DNA of 6,499 nt, taken from contig JBOGWV010000243.1 of NCBI GenBank assembly GCA_050693975.1, positions 1 through 6,499 of the forward strand, read 5' to 3'. Below, piece by piece: positions 1-6,474 of this stretch. The translations under genes were made by a program, and so were the position numbers. The notes under the pieces were generated by a model that had not been told where the DNA came from, searched no databases, and saw nothing but the letters and a program-made list of their open reading frames with translations. How positions within the stretch are numbered: position 1 is the first letter of the stretch; each line of letters begins with the position of its first letter. This DNA comes from WHSV01 sp050693975 (GTDB lineage: Bacteria; Actinomycetota; CADDZG01; WHSQ01).

Positions 1-408
1 CTCTATCGAAACGACATCGACGACGAGGAGCTTGCTGCGATCTCCCTAGCCGAGCAGCGGGTTCTCCTGACGCGCGACGTCGGGGTACTGAAGCGTAAGG
101 CCGTAACGCACGGGTACTTCGTGCGGACGACCTTCCCGCGCGATCAGCTCGTCGAGACGGTTCGGCGCTTCGACCTCTCCGGCGATCTCCAACCCTTTAC
201 GCGCTGCATGAAATGCAACGGACTGCTGGCTCGGACCGAGAAGCAAGACGTTCTCGATGAGCTCGAGCCGGGCACGGCGCGTTCCTACGACGAGTTCCTC
301 CGGTGTCGTGGCTGCGATGGCGTCTACTGGCGCGGCGCTCACTACGAGAAGCTCCTGGCGCTGGTCGAGGCGGCGCGCGCGCCGGCTTCCACTGCCGGAC
401 GCGGTTAA
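1..408 (+). CDS. Mut7-C RNase-domain protein (5' partial)
   Basis: The reading frame is open at the left edge and ends at TAA 406-408, giving 135 visible residues; the true start lies upstream of the window. The visible part fits the C-terminal section of a Mut7-C RNase domain, a PIN-like nuclease fold. It has an LLTRD motif followed by LKR (Asp26 of the visible part, a likely metal-binding acidic residue) and then a YFVRT/FPRDQL segment. A zinc ribbon follows, with CMKC at residues 69-72 and CRGC at 102-105, ending in the family's typical VYWRGAHY stretch. Family members are about 150 residues, or about 250 when an N-terminal ubiquitin-like domain is present; which form this is cannot be seen. 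The family is predicted to cleave RNA, but the cellular substrate of bacterial members is not established. The alpha/beta hydrolase gene starts 8 bp downstream on the same strand, so the two are probably cotranscribed. Family assignment is confident; function is not. Confidence 0.9.
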   Translation, partial: LYRNDIDDEELAAISLAEQRVLLTRDVGVLKRKAVTHGYFVRTTFPRDQLVETVRRFDLSGDLQPFTRCMKCNGLLARTEKQDVLDELEPGTARSYDEFLRCRGCDGVYWRGAHYEKLLALVEAARAPASTAGRG

Positions 409-416
409 ACCGCGCC

Positions 417-1073
417 ATGGCTCGCTCGACCGAGGTAACCATCGCGTTGGACGAGGTCGTCCTCGACGGAGGCCTCACGGTGCCCGAAGGCCCCCGCGGC
501 ATAGTCCTGTTCGCGCACGGCAGCGGGAGCGGCCGTCACAGCCCCCGCAACCGGTGGGTGGCCGAAGCTCTGGTCGCTCAGGGCTTCGCGACGCTCTTGT
601 TCGACCTCCTGACCATCGACGAGGAGCGCGCTGATGCCGTCTCGGGACATATGCGCTTTGATGTCGACCTGCTTGCGGACCGGCTGCTGGGAGCGAGTGA
701 TTGGTTGCGTTCCGGCAAGGTTGCTGCGCTCCCGATCGGTTACTTCGGAGCGAGCACCGGTGCGGGAGCGGCACTCGTGGCCGCCGCCCGGCTCGGCGAG
801 TCCGTCGGCGCCGTGGTGTCGCGTGGTGGCCGTCCCGACCTCGCGGGGCAGAGCGTTCTCGAGCGCGTGACGGCCCCGACCCTGTTGATAGTGGGTGGGT
901 TGGATCCGACGGTGCTCGAGTTAAACAAGCAAGCTCTCGCGCGGATCGGCTCCGTCAAGCGACTCGACGTCGTGCCGGGTGCCTCGCATCTCTTCGAGGA
1001 GCCCGGCGCGCTCGACGAGGTCGCACGCCTGGCCGGCACCTGGTTCCAGGAACACATCATCGCCCCCGGTTGA
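417..1073 (+). CDS. Small alpha/beta hydrolase, dienelactone-hydrolase type
   Basis: This is a 218-residue single-domain alpha/beta hydrolase, probably cytosolic because no signal peptide or membrane segment is seen. An oxyanion-side FAHGSGSGRHSPRN motif lies at residues 32-45. The nucleophile is Ser113 in GASTGAG, the acid is probably Asp163 in VGGLDP, and the histidine is His191 in GASHLFEEPG, so the triad is complete. SRGGRPDLAG (135-144) is typical of the group often fused to, or encoded beside, phosphoribosyltransferases; here it stands alone. The ATG at 417 was chosen because family similarity begins there. The frame runs open back to 303, but that stretch overlaps the Mut7-C gene and reads as arginine-rich noise. 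There is no clear Shine-Dalgarno sequence, so translation may be coupled to the gene ending 8 bp upstream. The 3' end overlaps convergent malQ by 17 bp. The substrate is unknown; an esterase or dienelactone-like hydrolase is the safest description. Confidence 0.88.
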   Translation: MARSTEVTIALDEVVLDGGLTVPEGPRGIVLFAHGSGSGRHSPRNRWVAEALVAQGFATLLFDLLTIDEERADAVSGHMRFDVDLLADRLLGASDWLRSGKVAALPIGYFGASTGAGAALVAAARLGESVGAVVSRGGRPDLAGQSVLERVTAPTLLIVGGLDPTVLELNKQALARIGSVKRLDVVPGASHLFEEPGALDEVARLAGTWFQEHIIAPG

Positions 1074-2892
1074 GGGCTTCGGCGATCCGGCGCGGCCGGG
1101 GATCATCCACGATCGCCTCGAGCGGCGCGGGCAGGGGGATCGACCAGTTCGGACGCTCGTCGATGGTGCCTGGCTGGTTCGGGCGCTCCTCGGCTCCCAG
1201 CGCATCCTCGAGCGTCGCCACCAGGATCTTGCTCGGCGCGCGCGCCAGCAGGTCGTAGGCGCGGGCGATCATCTCGTCGGCCGGCGCATCGTCGCCGACG
1301 CCCGTTCGGTCGCGCAGACGCTCCCTTGTGTGAAGCGTCCCCTCGACGTTGGGCTCGAGCTTCAGCTCCTGCTGCATGCGCAGGTCGGCGCCGCTCCACA
1401 ACCCCGCGAGCGTCGGGAGGTCGTGGTTGGTGACCGCGGCCATCGCCAGCTCTGGATAGTCCTCGGGCTCCCCCTCCTCGAACCACATGAGACGGTATCC
1501 GAGGATGTTCCGGCGCTGCATCTCTTCACGCACGAAGGGTTCGACCGTGCCGAGATCCTCACCGACCACATACGAGCGCGCGCGGTGACTCTCGAGGGAC
1601 AGGATGTTGAGCAGATCCTCAAAGGGGTAGCGAACGTACGAACCCTGCTCGGCACCGAGCTCCTGCGGAATCCAGAAGAGCCGAAACAGTCCCATGATGT
1701 GATCGAAGCGCAGCCCCGCACCGGCGGTCATGTTGGAACGCACGGTTTCGATGAACGCCTCGTAGCCCGATGCCCGCAACTTCCAGGGGTCGAACGGCGG
1801 CATGCCCCAGTCCTGTCCGAGGGCATTGAACTCATCCGGTGGGGCCCCCACGCTCGTTCCTGCCGCGATGACGTCCTGCCAGATCCATGCGTCGGCCCCC
1901 TCCGCGTCGACGCCGATGGCGAGATCGTGGACCAGGTCGATCTCGTCACGTGCGCCCTGCAGTTGTGTCTCCAGGAGCCATTGCACCCAGACGTGAAACC
2001 GGAGGCGATCGGCGTTGGCGCGTCGCCAGCGCTTGACCGCCGGGGCGTCGGGTCGTTCGAAGCCGGTGGGAAACTTGGACGCCCCCCCTCCGTGCAACTC
2101 GGCGAGGGCCACGAAGGCGGCGTAGTCCCAGAGCAGGCGTCCACCCTCGATGCAGTAACCATCGAAACTTGCCGAGCCGGGCCAGCGTCGATAGATGCGG
2201 TCGAGAGCGTGCATCTTCAAGCGGTAGGCGGCGTCGCGATCGATAAGGTCCTTTGTGTTGAGCGCGCGCCTCACGGCGGTCAGCGCCTCGACGTCGACCC
2301 CGGCAGCGGCGGCACCAGGCACGTCTTCGATGCGCAGGTAAAGAGGGTTTCGGAAGCGCCTGCTGGACGGCGAGTAGGGGCTCGGTTGCTGTACGGGTGT
2401 GGGCAGGGCCGCGTGCAGTGGATTCAGCAACATCATGCCGGCTCCCAACGAGCGCGACCACCGACCCAGCTCGCGAAGGTCGCCGAGGTCCCCGATGCCC
2501 CAACTCCTGGACGAGCGAACCGAGTAGAGCTGTACGCCCCAACCCCAGGTATGCAGGTCACGTGGAAGGAAGCAGATGCCTGGACAAACGATGAGCGAAT
2601 GCTCGCGCCCGTCGAGATGAACCAGCGTGTGGTAGCCCCACGGTGTGTCGGCCGGCATGTCGCCGTGAACCCTGAATTCGCCACCCGCCTCGAGCCTGAT
2701 CACCACGTCGTCGCCCAGTCGCACTTGCTGGTCGGCGCGCACCACCCACACAGTTGCATCGGGAGGGGACTCCGTGGTCGCGCCCATCGCATCCAGCATC
2801 GCGGTCGTCGTCGATTCCGAGCTCTCGCGCCAGTGCCCGCGATAGTCGTGGTAGCCGGGATCGATTCCCCAGGCGCTCGCGTAGGGTTTCAC
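1057..2892 (-). CDS. malQ: 4-alpha-glucanotransferase (amylomaltase)
   Basis: This GH77 enzyme of 611 residues transfers alpha-1,4-glucan segments between maltooligosaccharides in cytosolic glycogen and maltodextrin metabolism. Residues 1 to about 110 form the N-terminal extension seen in actinobacterial MalQ (WGIDPGYHDYRGHW near the start, then a beta-rich segment). The catalytic barrel follows, from the QLYSVRSSRSWGIGDLGDL region at 121-139. The nucleophile is Asp397 in RFDHIMGL, the acid/base Glu445 in GEDLGTVEP, and the transition-state Asp491 in TNHDLPTLAG, where many relatives have THD. The GQDWGMPPFDPW segment (359-370) and the closing QPGTIDERPNW (573-583) are also diagnostic. All key residues are intact. 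Relatives in Streptomyces are somewhat longer. The start is GTG at 2892-2890; an in-frame TAG at 2904-2902 and only a CTG between them leave little choice. No Shine-Dalgarno sequence precedes it, and a TAGTTT hexamer sits 6 bp upstream. No other glycogen gene is in the window. Confidence 0.95.
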   Translation of the reverse strand: MKPYASAWGIDPGYHDYRGHWRESSESTTTAMLDAMGATTESPPDATVWVVRADQQVRLGDDVVIRLEAGGEFRVHGDMPADTPWGYHTLVHLDGREHSLIVCPGICFLPRDLHTWGWGVQLYSVRSSRSWGIGDLGDLRELGRWSRSLGAGMMLLNPLHAALPTPVQQPSPYSPSSRRFRNPLYLRIEDVPGAAAAGVDVEALTAVRRALNTKDLIDRDAAYRLKMHALDRIYRRWPGSASFDGYCIEGGRLLWDYAAFVALAELHGGGASKFPTGFERPDAPAVKRWRRANADRLRFHVWVQWLLETQLQGARDEIDLVHDLAIGVDAEGADAWIWQDVIAAGTSVGAPPDEFNALGQDWGMPPFDPWKLRASGYEAFIETVRSNMTAGAGLRFDHIMGLFRLFWIPQELGAEQGSYVRYPFEDLLNILSLESHRARSYVVGEDLGTVEPFVREEMQRRNILGYRLMWFEEGEPEDYPELAMAAVTNHDLPTLAGLWSGADLRMQQELKLEPNVEGTLHTRERLRDRTGVGDDAPADEMIARAYDLLARAPSKILVATLEDALGAEERPNQPGTIDERPNWSIPLPAPLEAIVDDPRPRRIAEALNRGR

Positions 2893-2898
2893 CCGCAG

Positions 2899-2904
2899 AA
2901 ACTA
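2899..2904 (-). promoter_or_regulatory. Candidate leaderless -10 element for malQ
   Basis: Read on the minus strand, TAGTTT lies exactly 6 bp before the GTG start of malQ and fits the TANNNT -10 pattern known for leaderless actinobacterial genes. No -35 match was seen at the usual distance. An alternative hexamer, TACTGT, lies 11 bp before the start within the short palindrome CTACTGTAG and would give a very short leader instead. The assignment rests on spacing and on the same pattern at three other starts in this window. Confidence 0.4.
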
Positions 2905-2908
2905 CAGT
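2903..2908 (+). promoter_or_regulatory. Candidate leaderless -10 element for the aldo/keto reductase gene
   Basis: TACAGT (4 of 6 matches to TATAAT, and fitting TANNNT) ends 6 bp before the ATG at 2915, so transcription would begin at or next to the start codon. The start codon is unambiguous: an in-frame TAG at 2882-2884 lies upstream with no ATG, GTG, TTG or CTG in between. The purine run AGGGA at 2909-2913 is only 1 bp from the ATG, too close to act as a normal Shine-Dalgarno site. The hexamer overlaps the malQ candidate by 2 bp on the other strand. Confidence 0.5.
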
Positions 2909-2914
2909 AGGGAC

Positions 2915-3712
2915 ATGGAGATAAGAGAGTTCGGCACCACCGGTGTGAAGGTTCCCGTTATAGGGCTTGGGACATCGCGCGTCTTCGACGTCGGTGATTC
3001 AGAGCAACGGATCGCGGACGAGGTCGTGGCGCTGCAACACGAGTCGGGCACGCGCCTGATGGACACCTCACCGATGTACGGCAGGTCCGAGCGCGTGCTC
3101 GCACGCGCGATCGAGAGAATTCGCGACGACACGACCGTCGCAACCAAGATCTGGACCGGATCGGTCGAGGAGGGAAGAGCACAGTTCGAAGCTCAGATGA
3201 GGCTCTACGGGGGCCGGGTCGAGGTGGAACAGATCCACAATCTCGTGCAGAGCGAGGGCCACCTCGAGTGGATGGAGCGCGAGAAGGCCGACGGCAGAAT
3301 TGGCGTGATCGGCGCGACCCACCATAAGGCGGCCGCGTTCGGCGAGCTGGAGGCGCTCATGAACACCGGACGCATCGATTGCATCCAGGTGCCCTACAAC
3401 CCGTCCCAACGCGAGGTCGAGGCAAGGATCCTTCCGCTTGCCGAGCAACTCGGGCTGGGAGTCATCGCGATGCGACCGTTCGGCAACGGGTCGCTCATGG
3501 GCAACTCACCCGATGCCGGTGAGCTCGAGGCGATCGGCGTGAGGAACTGGGCCGACGCGCTGCTGAGGTGGTGTCTGTCCGACCCGCGCATTCACGTTGC
3601 GATCCCCGCGACGAGCAAGGCCGAGCACGCGCGGATCAACGTCGCGGCCGGAGATGGACCCTGGCTCAACGAAGAGCAACGCGCCGCCATCGCGAGGCTC
3701 GCCGGCTACTAG
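2915..3712 (+). CDS. Aldo/keto reductase
   Basis: This is a 265-residue NAD(P)H-dependent oxidoreductase of the aldo/keto reductase TIM-barrel superfamily, reducing carbonyls to alcohols or the reverse. The N-terminal LGTTGVKVPVIGLGT-like opening (here GTTGVKVPVIGLGTSRVF, residues 7-24) is typical. The catalytic tetrad is complete: Asp50 and Tyr55 in MDTSPMYG, Lys78 in ATKIW, and His108 in QIHNLV. GVIGATHH and the late IPATSKAEH segment (230-238), which lies in the cofactor-binding region, also fit. The protein is a little shorter than the common 280-330 residues, without sign of truncation at either end. No signal peptide or membrane segment is visible. The ATG at 2915 is the only possible start in the frame after the upstream stop. 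The gene is divergent from malQ across 22 bp and convergent with the decarboxylase gene across 7 bp, so it is probably a single-gene transcript. The substrate cannot be read from the sequence. Confidence 0.93.
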   Translation: MEIREFGTTGVKVPVIGLGTSRVFDVGDSEQRIADEVVALQHESGTRLMDTSPMYGRSERVLARAIERIRDDTTVATKIWTGSVEEGRAQFEAQMRLYGGRVEVEQIHNLVQSEGHLEWMEREKADGRIGVIGATHHKAAAFGELEALMNTGRIDCIQVPYNPSQREVEARILPLAEQLGLGVIAMRPFGNGSLMGNSPDAGELEAIGVRNWADALLRWCLSDPRIHVAIPATSKAEHARINVAAGDGPWLNEEQRAAIARLAGY

Positions 3713-3719
3713 AGGCCCC

Positions 3720-5156
3720 TCAGCTCGTGGGGAGCTCCGCCCCCAACTCGAGCACGACATCCACCAGCAGATCGGCGTCACGTTCCGTGGTGCGGTAGTT
3801 GACGATGGCCGGACGAAAGGCGATGCGGCCCTCGAAGGTGGTCGTGCCGAAGTACACGCGGCCGTCCGCGAGCACGGCCTCGCCGAGCCTCCTATTAAGG
3901 TCGTCGAGCCGGTCCTCGGCGACTCCGGCCGGACGATAGCGGAAGCACACGATGTTGAGCGTGACGGGCGCCAGCAACTCGAGATCGTCTGCCGCCTCCA
4001 CGCGCTGCGCTATTCGGCGTGCGAGAGCGAGGTGTCGCTCGATCATTTCGCGGTACCCGGAGCGTCCGTAGGCCCTCAACGTCGCCCACACATCGAGTGC
4101 CCTGGCGCGGCGGGAGCTCTCCGGGCCCAACAACGCGTAGTTCGGCTGCAGCTCTCCTCCGCCGACGTAATAGGGCGCGCCCGTTCCGAACACGCCGCTC
4201 AACAACGAGGGATCGCAAACGAACGCGAAGCCGCAGTCGTGCGGAACGTTCAGCCACTTGTGGCCGTCCGAGATCACGGAGTGTGCGCCCTCGATCCCGT
4301 CGGTCAGCGGCTTGGTCTCGGGCGCAAGCCTCGAGAACAACCCGAACGCACCGTCGACATGAACCCACGCGTTGTGCCGTGAGGCAAGCTCGATCATCCG
4401 GGGGATGGGGTCGAAGCCGCCCGCGTTCACCTCGCCTGCGTTGGCGATGATCATCGACGGAGCGCCGCCGAGCGCCCTCAGTTCGGCCTCCAGCGCTTCG
4501 ACGTCGAGGCGACCCCCTGCGTCCCGGCTCAGCAGCCGCACCTGCTTGCGGCCGATCCCCATCATTCCGAGCGCCTTGATCGACGCAGCATGTATGTATC
4601 CACTGGAAAAGATGGGCATCGGGTCGAGCGCCCCCACACCCACATCGTCGATGTCCACACCGTGGGTGAGTCCCCACCACCGTCGCCCGCACGCGAGGCC
4701 GACGAAGTTGGCCATGGTGGCGCCGGTGGTGAGCACACCACCCCAGGCGGAGGGGAGCTCGAAGAGCTCCTTGAGCCAATCGATCGCGATTACCTCGATC
4801 TCGGCCCCCAATGGTGAGGCCGCCCACATGCCCACGTTCTGGTCGAAAGAGGAGGTCAACCAGTCCGCGCCGAGCGCGGCCGGCGTCGTGCCGCCGACGA
4901 CGAAGTGAAGGAAGCGCGGTCCAGCCGAGCGGATGGCGCCGGCGCGCCCCGCGGCGGCGAGGTCTTTCAGCGCCGCGAGCGCGCCGTCACCGTCGGCGGG
5001 AAGAGGTCCTCGCAGCGACTTGGCCGCGGTCTCCGCCTCGGAGGTACGCACCGGCGAATCGTCGAGCTCTCCCAGATAGCGCGCCGCCTCGCGGTGGGCG
5101 AGCTCCAGAACCTCGTCGAGTCGAGTCAGGTCGTCTCTCGGGTGTCGTGGAGTCAT
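3720..5156 (-). CDS. PLP-dependent group II amino-acid decarboxylase
   Basis: This 478-residue fold-type I PLP enzyme belongs to the glutamate, tyrosine and aromatic-amino-acid decarboxylase family, which converts an amino acid to its amine plus CO2. In order one sees FLHFVVGGTTPAALGADWL (82-100), a phosphate-binding TTGATMANFVGL segment (143-154), a likely PLP-stacking histidine at 189 in YIHAAS, Asp268 in HVDGAFG (pyridine nitrogen), and the Schiff-base Lys300 in SDGHKWLNVPHDCG. The C-terminal RALDVWATLRAYG block is typical. Relatives usually have AGTT..G..DPI; this protein reads AGEVNAGGFDPI at 240-251, so the substrate may be unusual. The ATG at 5156 was chosen because family similarity begins soon after it; the frame stays open to 5264, but that adds 36 low-complexity residues and would overlap the divergent amidohydrolase gene. 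No Shine-Dalgarno sequence is seen; a CATAGT hexamer lies 6 bp upstream. The stop lies 7 bp from that of the convergent aldo/keto reductase gene. Substrate is undetermined. Confidence 0.9.
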   Translation of the reverse strand: MTPRHPRDDLTRLDEVLELAHREAARYLGELDDSPVRTSEAETAAKSLRGPLPADGDGALAALKDLAAAGRAGAIRSAGPRFLHFVVGGTTPAALGADWLTSSFDQNVGMWAASPLGAEIEVIAIDWLKELFELPSAWGGVLTTGATMANFVGLACGRRWWGLTHGVDIDDVGVGALDPMPIFSSGYIHAASIKALGMMGIGRKQVRLLSRDAGGRLDVEALEAELRALGGAPSMIIANAGEVNAGGFDPIPRMIELASRHNAWVHVDGAFGLFSRLAPETKPLTDGIEGAHSVISDGHKWLNVPHDCGFAFVCDPSLLSGVFGTGAPYYVGGGELQPNYALLGPESSRRARALDVWATLRAYGRSGYREMIERHLALARRIAQRVEAADDLELLAPVTLNIVCFRYRPAGVAEDRLDDLNRRLGEAVLADGRVYFGTTTFEGRIAFRPAIVNYRTTERDADLLVDVVLELGAELPTS

Positions 5157-5162
5157 GGGGTC

Positions 5163-5168
5163 ACTATG
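5163..5168 (-). promoter_or_regulatory. Candidate leaderless -10 element for the decarboxylase gene
   Basis: On the minus strand CATAGT (4 of 6 matches to TATAAT) ends 6 bp before the chosen ATG at 5156. The 6 bp between are GACCCC, with no Shine-Dalgarno sequence, and no -35 match is seen. The same hexamer at the same distance precedes the divergent gene at 5218. It could instead be half of an operator, because the two copies form an inverted pair. Confidence 0.45.
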
Positions 5169-5205
5169 ACGCAGACGGTCGCAGCGCGACAGGGGAGGCA
5201 AGGGG

Positions 5206-5211
5206 CATAGT
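5206..5211 (+). promoter_or_regulatory. Candidate leaderless -10 element for the amidohydrolase gene
   Basis: CATAGT ends 6 bp before the ATG at 5218. That start is fixed by an in-frame TGA at 5167-5169 with no ATG, GTG, TTG or CTG codon between. The purine runs AGGGGAGG (5191-5198) and AAGGGG (5200-5205) are 19 and 12 bp from the ATG, farther than normal Shine-Dalgarno spacing, and would lie upstream of the predicted transcript start. If the transcript in fact began farther upstream, AAGGGG would be the rival ribosome-binding site. Confidence 0.45.
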
Positions 5212-5217
5212 GGCCGC

Positions 5218-6474
5218 ATGAACATCAACGGGGACCGGCTGTGGGGCCTGCTCGAAGAGGTCAACGAGATAGGGAAGCTCGACTCGGGCGGAGCCGAACG
5301 ACTCGCCTGGACGCAAGAGGAGATCGCCGCCCGGCGCTGGCTCCTGCACCGCTGCGAGAGCGAGGGACTCGAAGTCTCCTACGACGAGGCCGGTAACGTC
5401 TGGGTCTTCGCGGGCAAGCGCCCGGCGGTGATGATGGGCTCCCACCTCGATACCGTGCCGAGCGGCGGGAGGTTCGACGGGGCCCTGGGCGTCACCTCCG
5501 CGCTCGAAGGACTGCTGTCGGCCAGGGACGCTCGGGAGCCGGGATGGGACCGGCTCGGCGTGCTGTGCTTCACCGACGAGGAGGGCGTCAGGTTCGGGCT
5601 CGGGATGACGGGAAGCCGCGCCCTCGCAGGCGACCTCGGTGTCGATGAGCTGGAGAGCGCAACCACGACTCAGGGGATCAGGCTCGGCGACACCATGCGC
5701 GATGCGGGCTTCGATCCCGCAGAGGTACCGGCCGTGGCCGGTCGCAGGCGGGATCTCCGCGCGTACCTCGAGGTGCACGTCGAGCAGGGGCGGCGGTTGG
5801 AGCGTGCCGGTCTCCCCGCGGGCATCGTGACGGGCATCGTGGGGCTGAGCCACTGGCGCCTGCAGGTGATCGGCGAGGCGAACCACGCGGGCACGACGCT
5901 TCCCGCCGACCGCCGCGATGCACTGATCCCTATTGCTGCTGCAGCGCTCGAAGCTCAACGGGTAATGCGCGGGGTGGGCTCGGCCGGACCGCAGAAGCGT
6001 GGGAGTGGCGAGCAGTTGGTGGCGACCGTGGGTGAGGCCGCCGTCGTGGGCGGAGCTACCAACATCGTCCCCGGCGAGGCCCGCGCCACGCTCGACGTGC
6101 GGAGCCTCGAGGAAGACCTCATCGACGGCGCGAACCAACAGATCCTCGAGGCCGCGCGCCGGGCGGCGGATGACAACGGGTGCGAGCTACGCGTCCACGA
6201 GACCAAGCGGCTGCGCGCGGCCCCGATGGCCCCGGAGGTGCTCGACGCTATGCGCGGCGCGTCGCGCGAGTTGGAGTTCGAGGTTCCCGAGATGCCCAGC
6301 ATGGCGGGTCACGACGCCATGACGCTCACCGGGGCCGGAGTGCCTTGTGGAATGGTGTTCGTTCGCTCCGAAGGCGGCATCTCTCACTCGCCGAAAGAGA
6401 ACTCCACCATCGAGGACTGCGCGCTGGGAGCGAGCCTTCTGGTCACCGCTGCGCTGAGACTGGCGATCTCCTAA
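5218..6474 (+). CDS. M20-family N-carbamoyl-L-amino-acid / allantoate amidohydrolase
   Basis: This 418-residue enzyme is a metal-dependent amidase of the hydantoinase/carbamoylase family, which hydrolyses N-carbamoyl amino acids, beta-ureido acids or allantoate to release CO2 and ammonia. The two-metal site is complete: His76 and Asp78 in GSHLDTVPSGGRFDG, bridging Asp87 in the same motif, Glu121-Glu122 in FTDEEGVRF, His187 in LEVHVEQG, and His390 in GGISHSPKE. The dimerisation lid includes NHAGTTLPADRRDA (222-235). MAGHDAM (362-368) replaces the more common GAGHDA and keeps His365 and Asp366. The length is normal for the family and no signal peptide is seen. The start is unambiguous. The gene is divergent from the decarboxylase gene across 61 bp, with near-identical start regions, which suggests parallel expression. 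Sequence alone does not separate carbamoylase, ureidopropionase and allantoate amidohydrolase activities, so no symbol is given. No hydantoinase or purine-catabolism gene is visible nearby. Confidence 0.93.
   Translation: MNINGDRLWGLLEEVNEIGKLDSGGAERLAWTQEEIAARRWLLHRCESEGLEVSYDEAGNVWVFAGKRPAVMMGSHLDTVPSGGRFDGALGVTSALEGLLSARDAREPGWDRLGVLCFTDEEGVRFGLGMTGSRALAGDLGVDELESATTTQGIRLGDTMRDAGFDPAEVPAVAGRRRDLRAYLEVHVEQGRRLERAGLPAGIVTGIVGLSHWRLQVIGEANHAGTTLPADRRDALIPIAAAALEAQRVMRGVGSAGPQKRGSGEQLVATVGEAAVVGGATNIVPGEARATLDVRSLEEDLIDGANQQILEAARRAADDNGCELRVHETKRLRAAPMAPEVLDAMRGASRELEFEVPEMPSMAGHDAMTLTGAGVPCGMVFVRSEGGISHSPKENSTIEDCALGASLLVTAALRLAIS

Larger units (their letters stand above)
5154..5220. repeat. 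Inverted near-copy of the two divergent start regions
   Basis: The 17-mer GTCATAGTGACCCCATG, minus strand at 5170-5154, and GGCATAGTGGCCGCATG, plus strand at 5204-5220, agree at 14 of 17 positions, and both end on the start codon of their gene. The perfect core is CATAGTG. The arms are separated by 33 bp. This may reflect matched promoters, a regulator binding site, or both. Confidence 0.6.

Noticed and set aside
303..416. A 38-residue extension of the alpha/beta hydrolase
   Set aside because: It overlaps the Mut7-C zinc-ribbon coding region in another frame and looks like arginine-rich out-of-frame translation; the hydrolase fold begins after the ATG at 417.
979..2910. A 643-codon open frame on the plus strand lying opposite the whole of malQ
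   Set aside because: malQ on the minus strand has all catalytic motifs and a normal domain order. The plus-strand translation shows no recognisable domain and is rich in Arg, Val, His and Gln, as expected of antisense frames in GC-rich genes.
3722..3736. Hairpin AGCTC-GTGGG-GAGCT just after the aldo/keto reductase stop, considered as a terminator
   Set aside because: The stem is only 5 bp, there is no T-run after it, and it lies within the 3' end of the decarboxylase coding region. It is too weak to call.
3597..4382. A 261-codon plus-strand frame opposite the decarboxylase gene
   Set aside because: It begins inside the aldo/keto reductase gene in another frame and has no recognisable domain.
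5157..5264. An N-terminal extension of 36 residues for the decarboxylase
   Set aside because: It would overlap the start of the divergent amidohydrolase gene and cover both promoter candidates. The extra residues are low complexity and lie before the family similarity.
5164..6138. A 324-codon minus-strand frame opposite the amidohydrolase gene
   Set aside because: It covers the metal-binding motifs of a well-supported gene and shows no domain of its own, so it is an antisense shadow.
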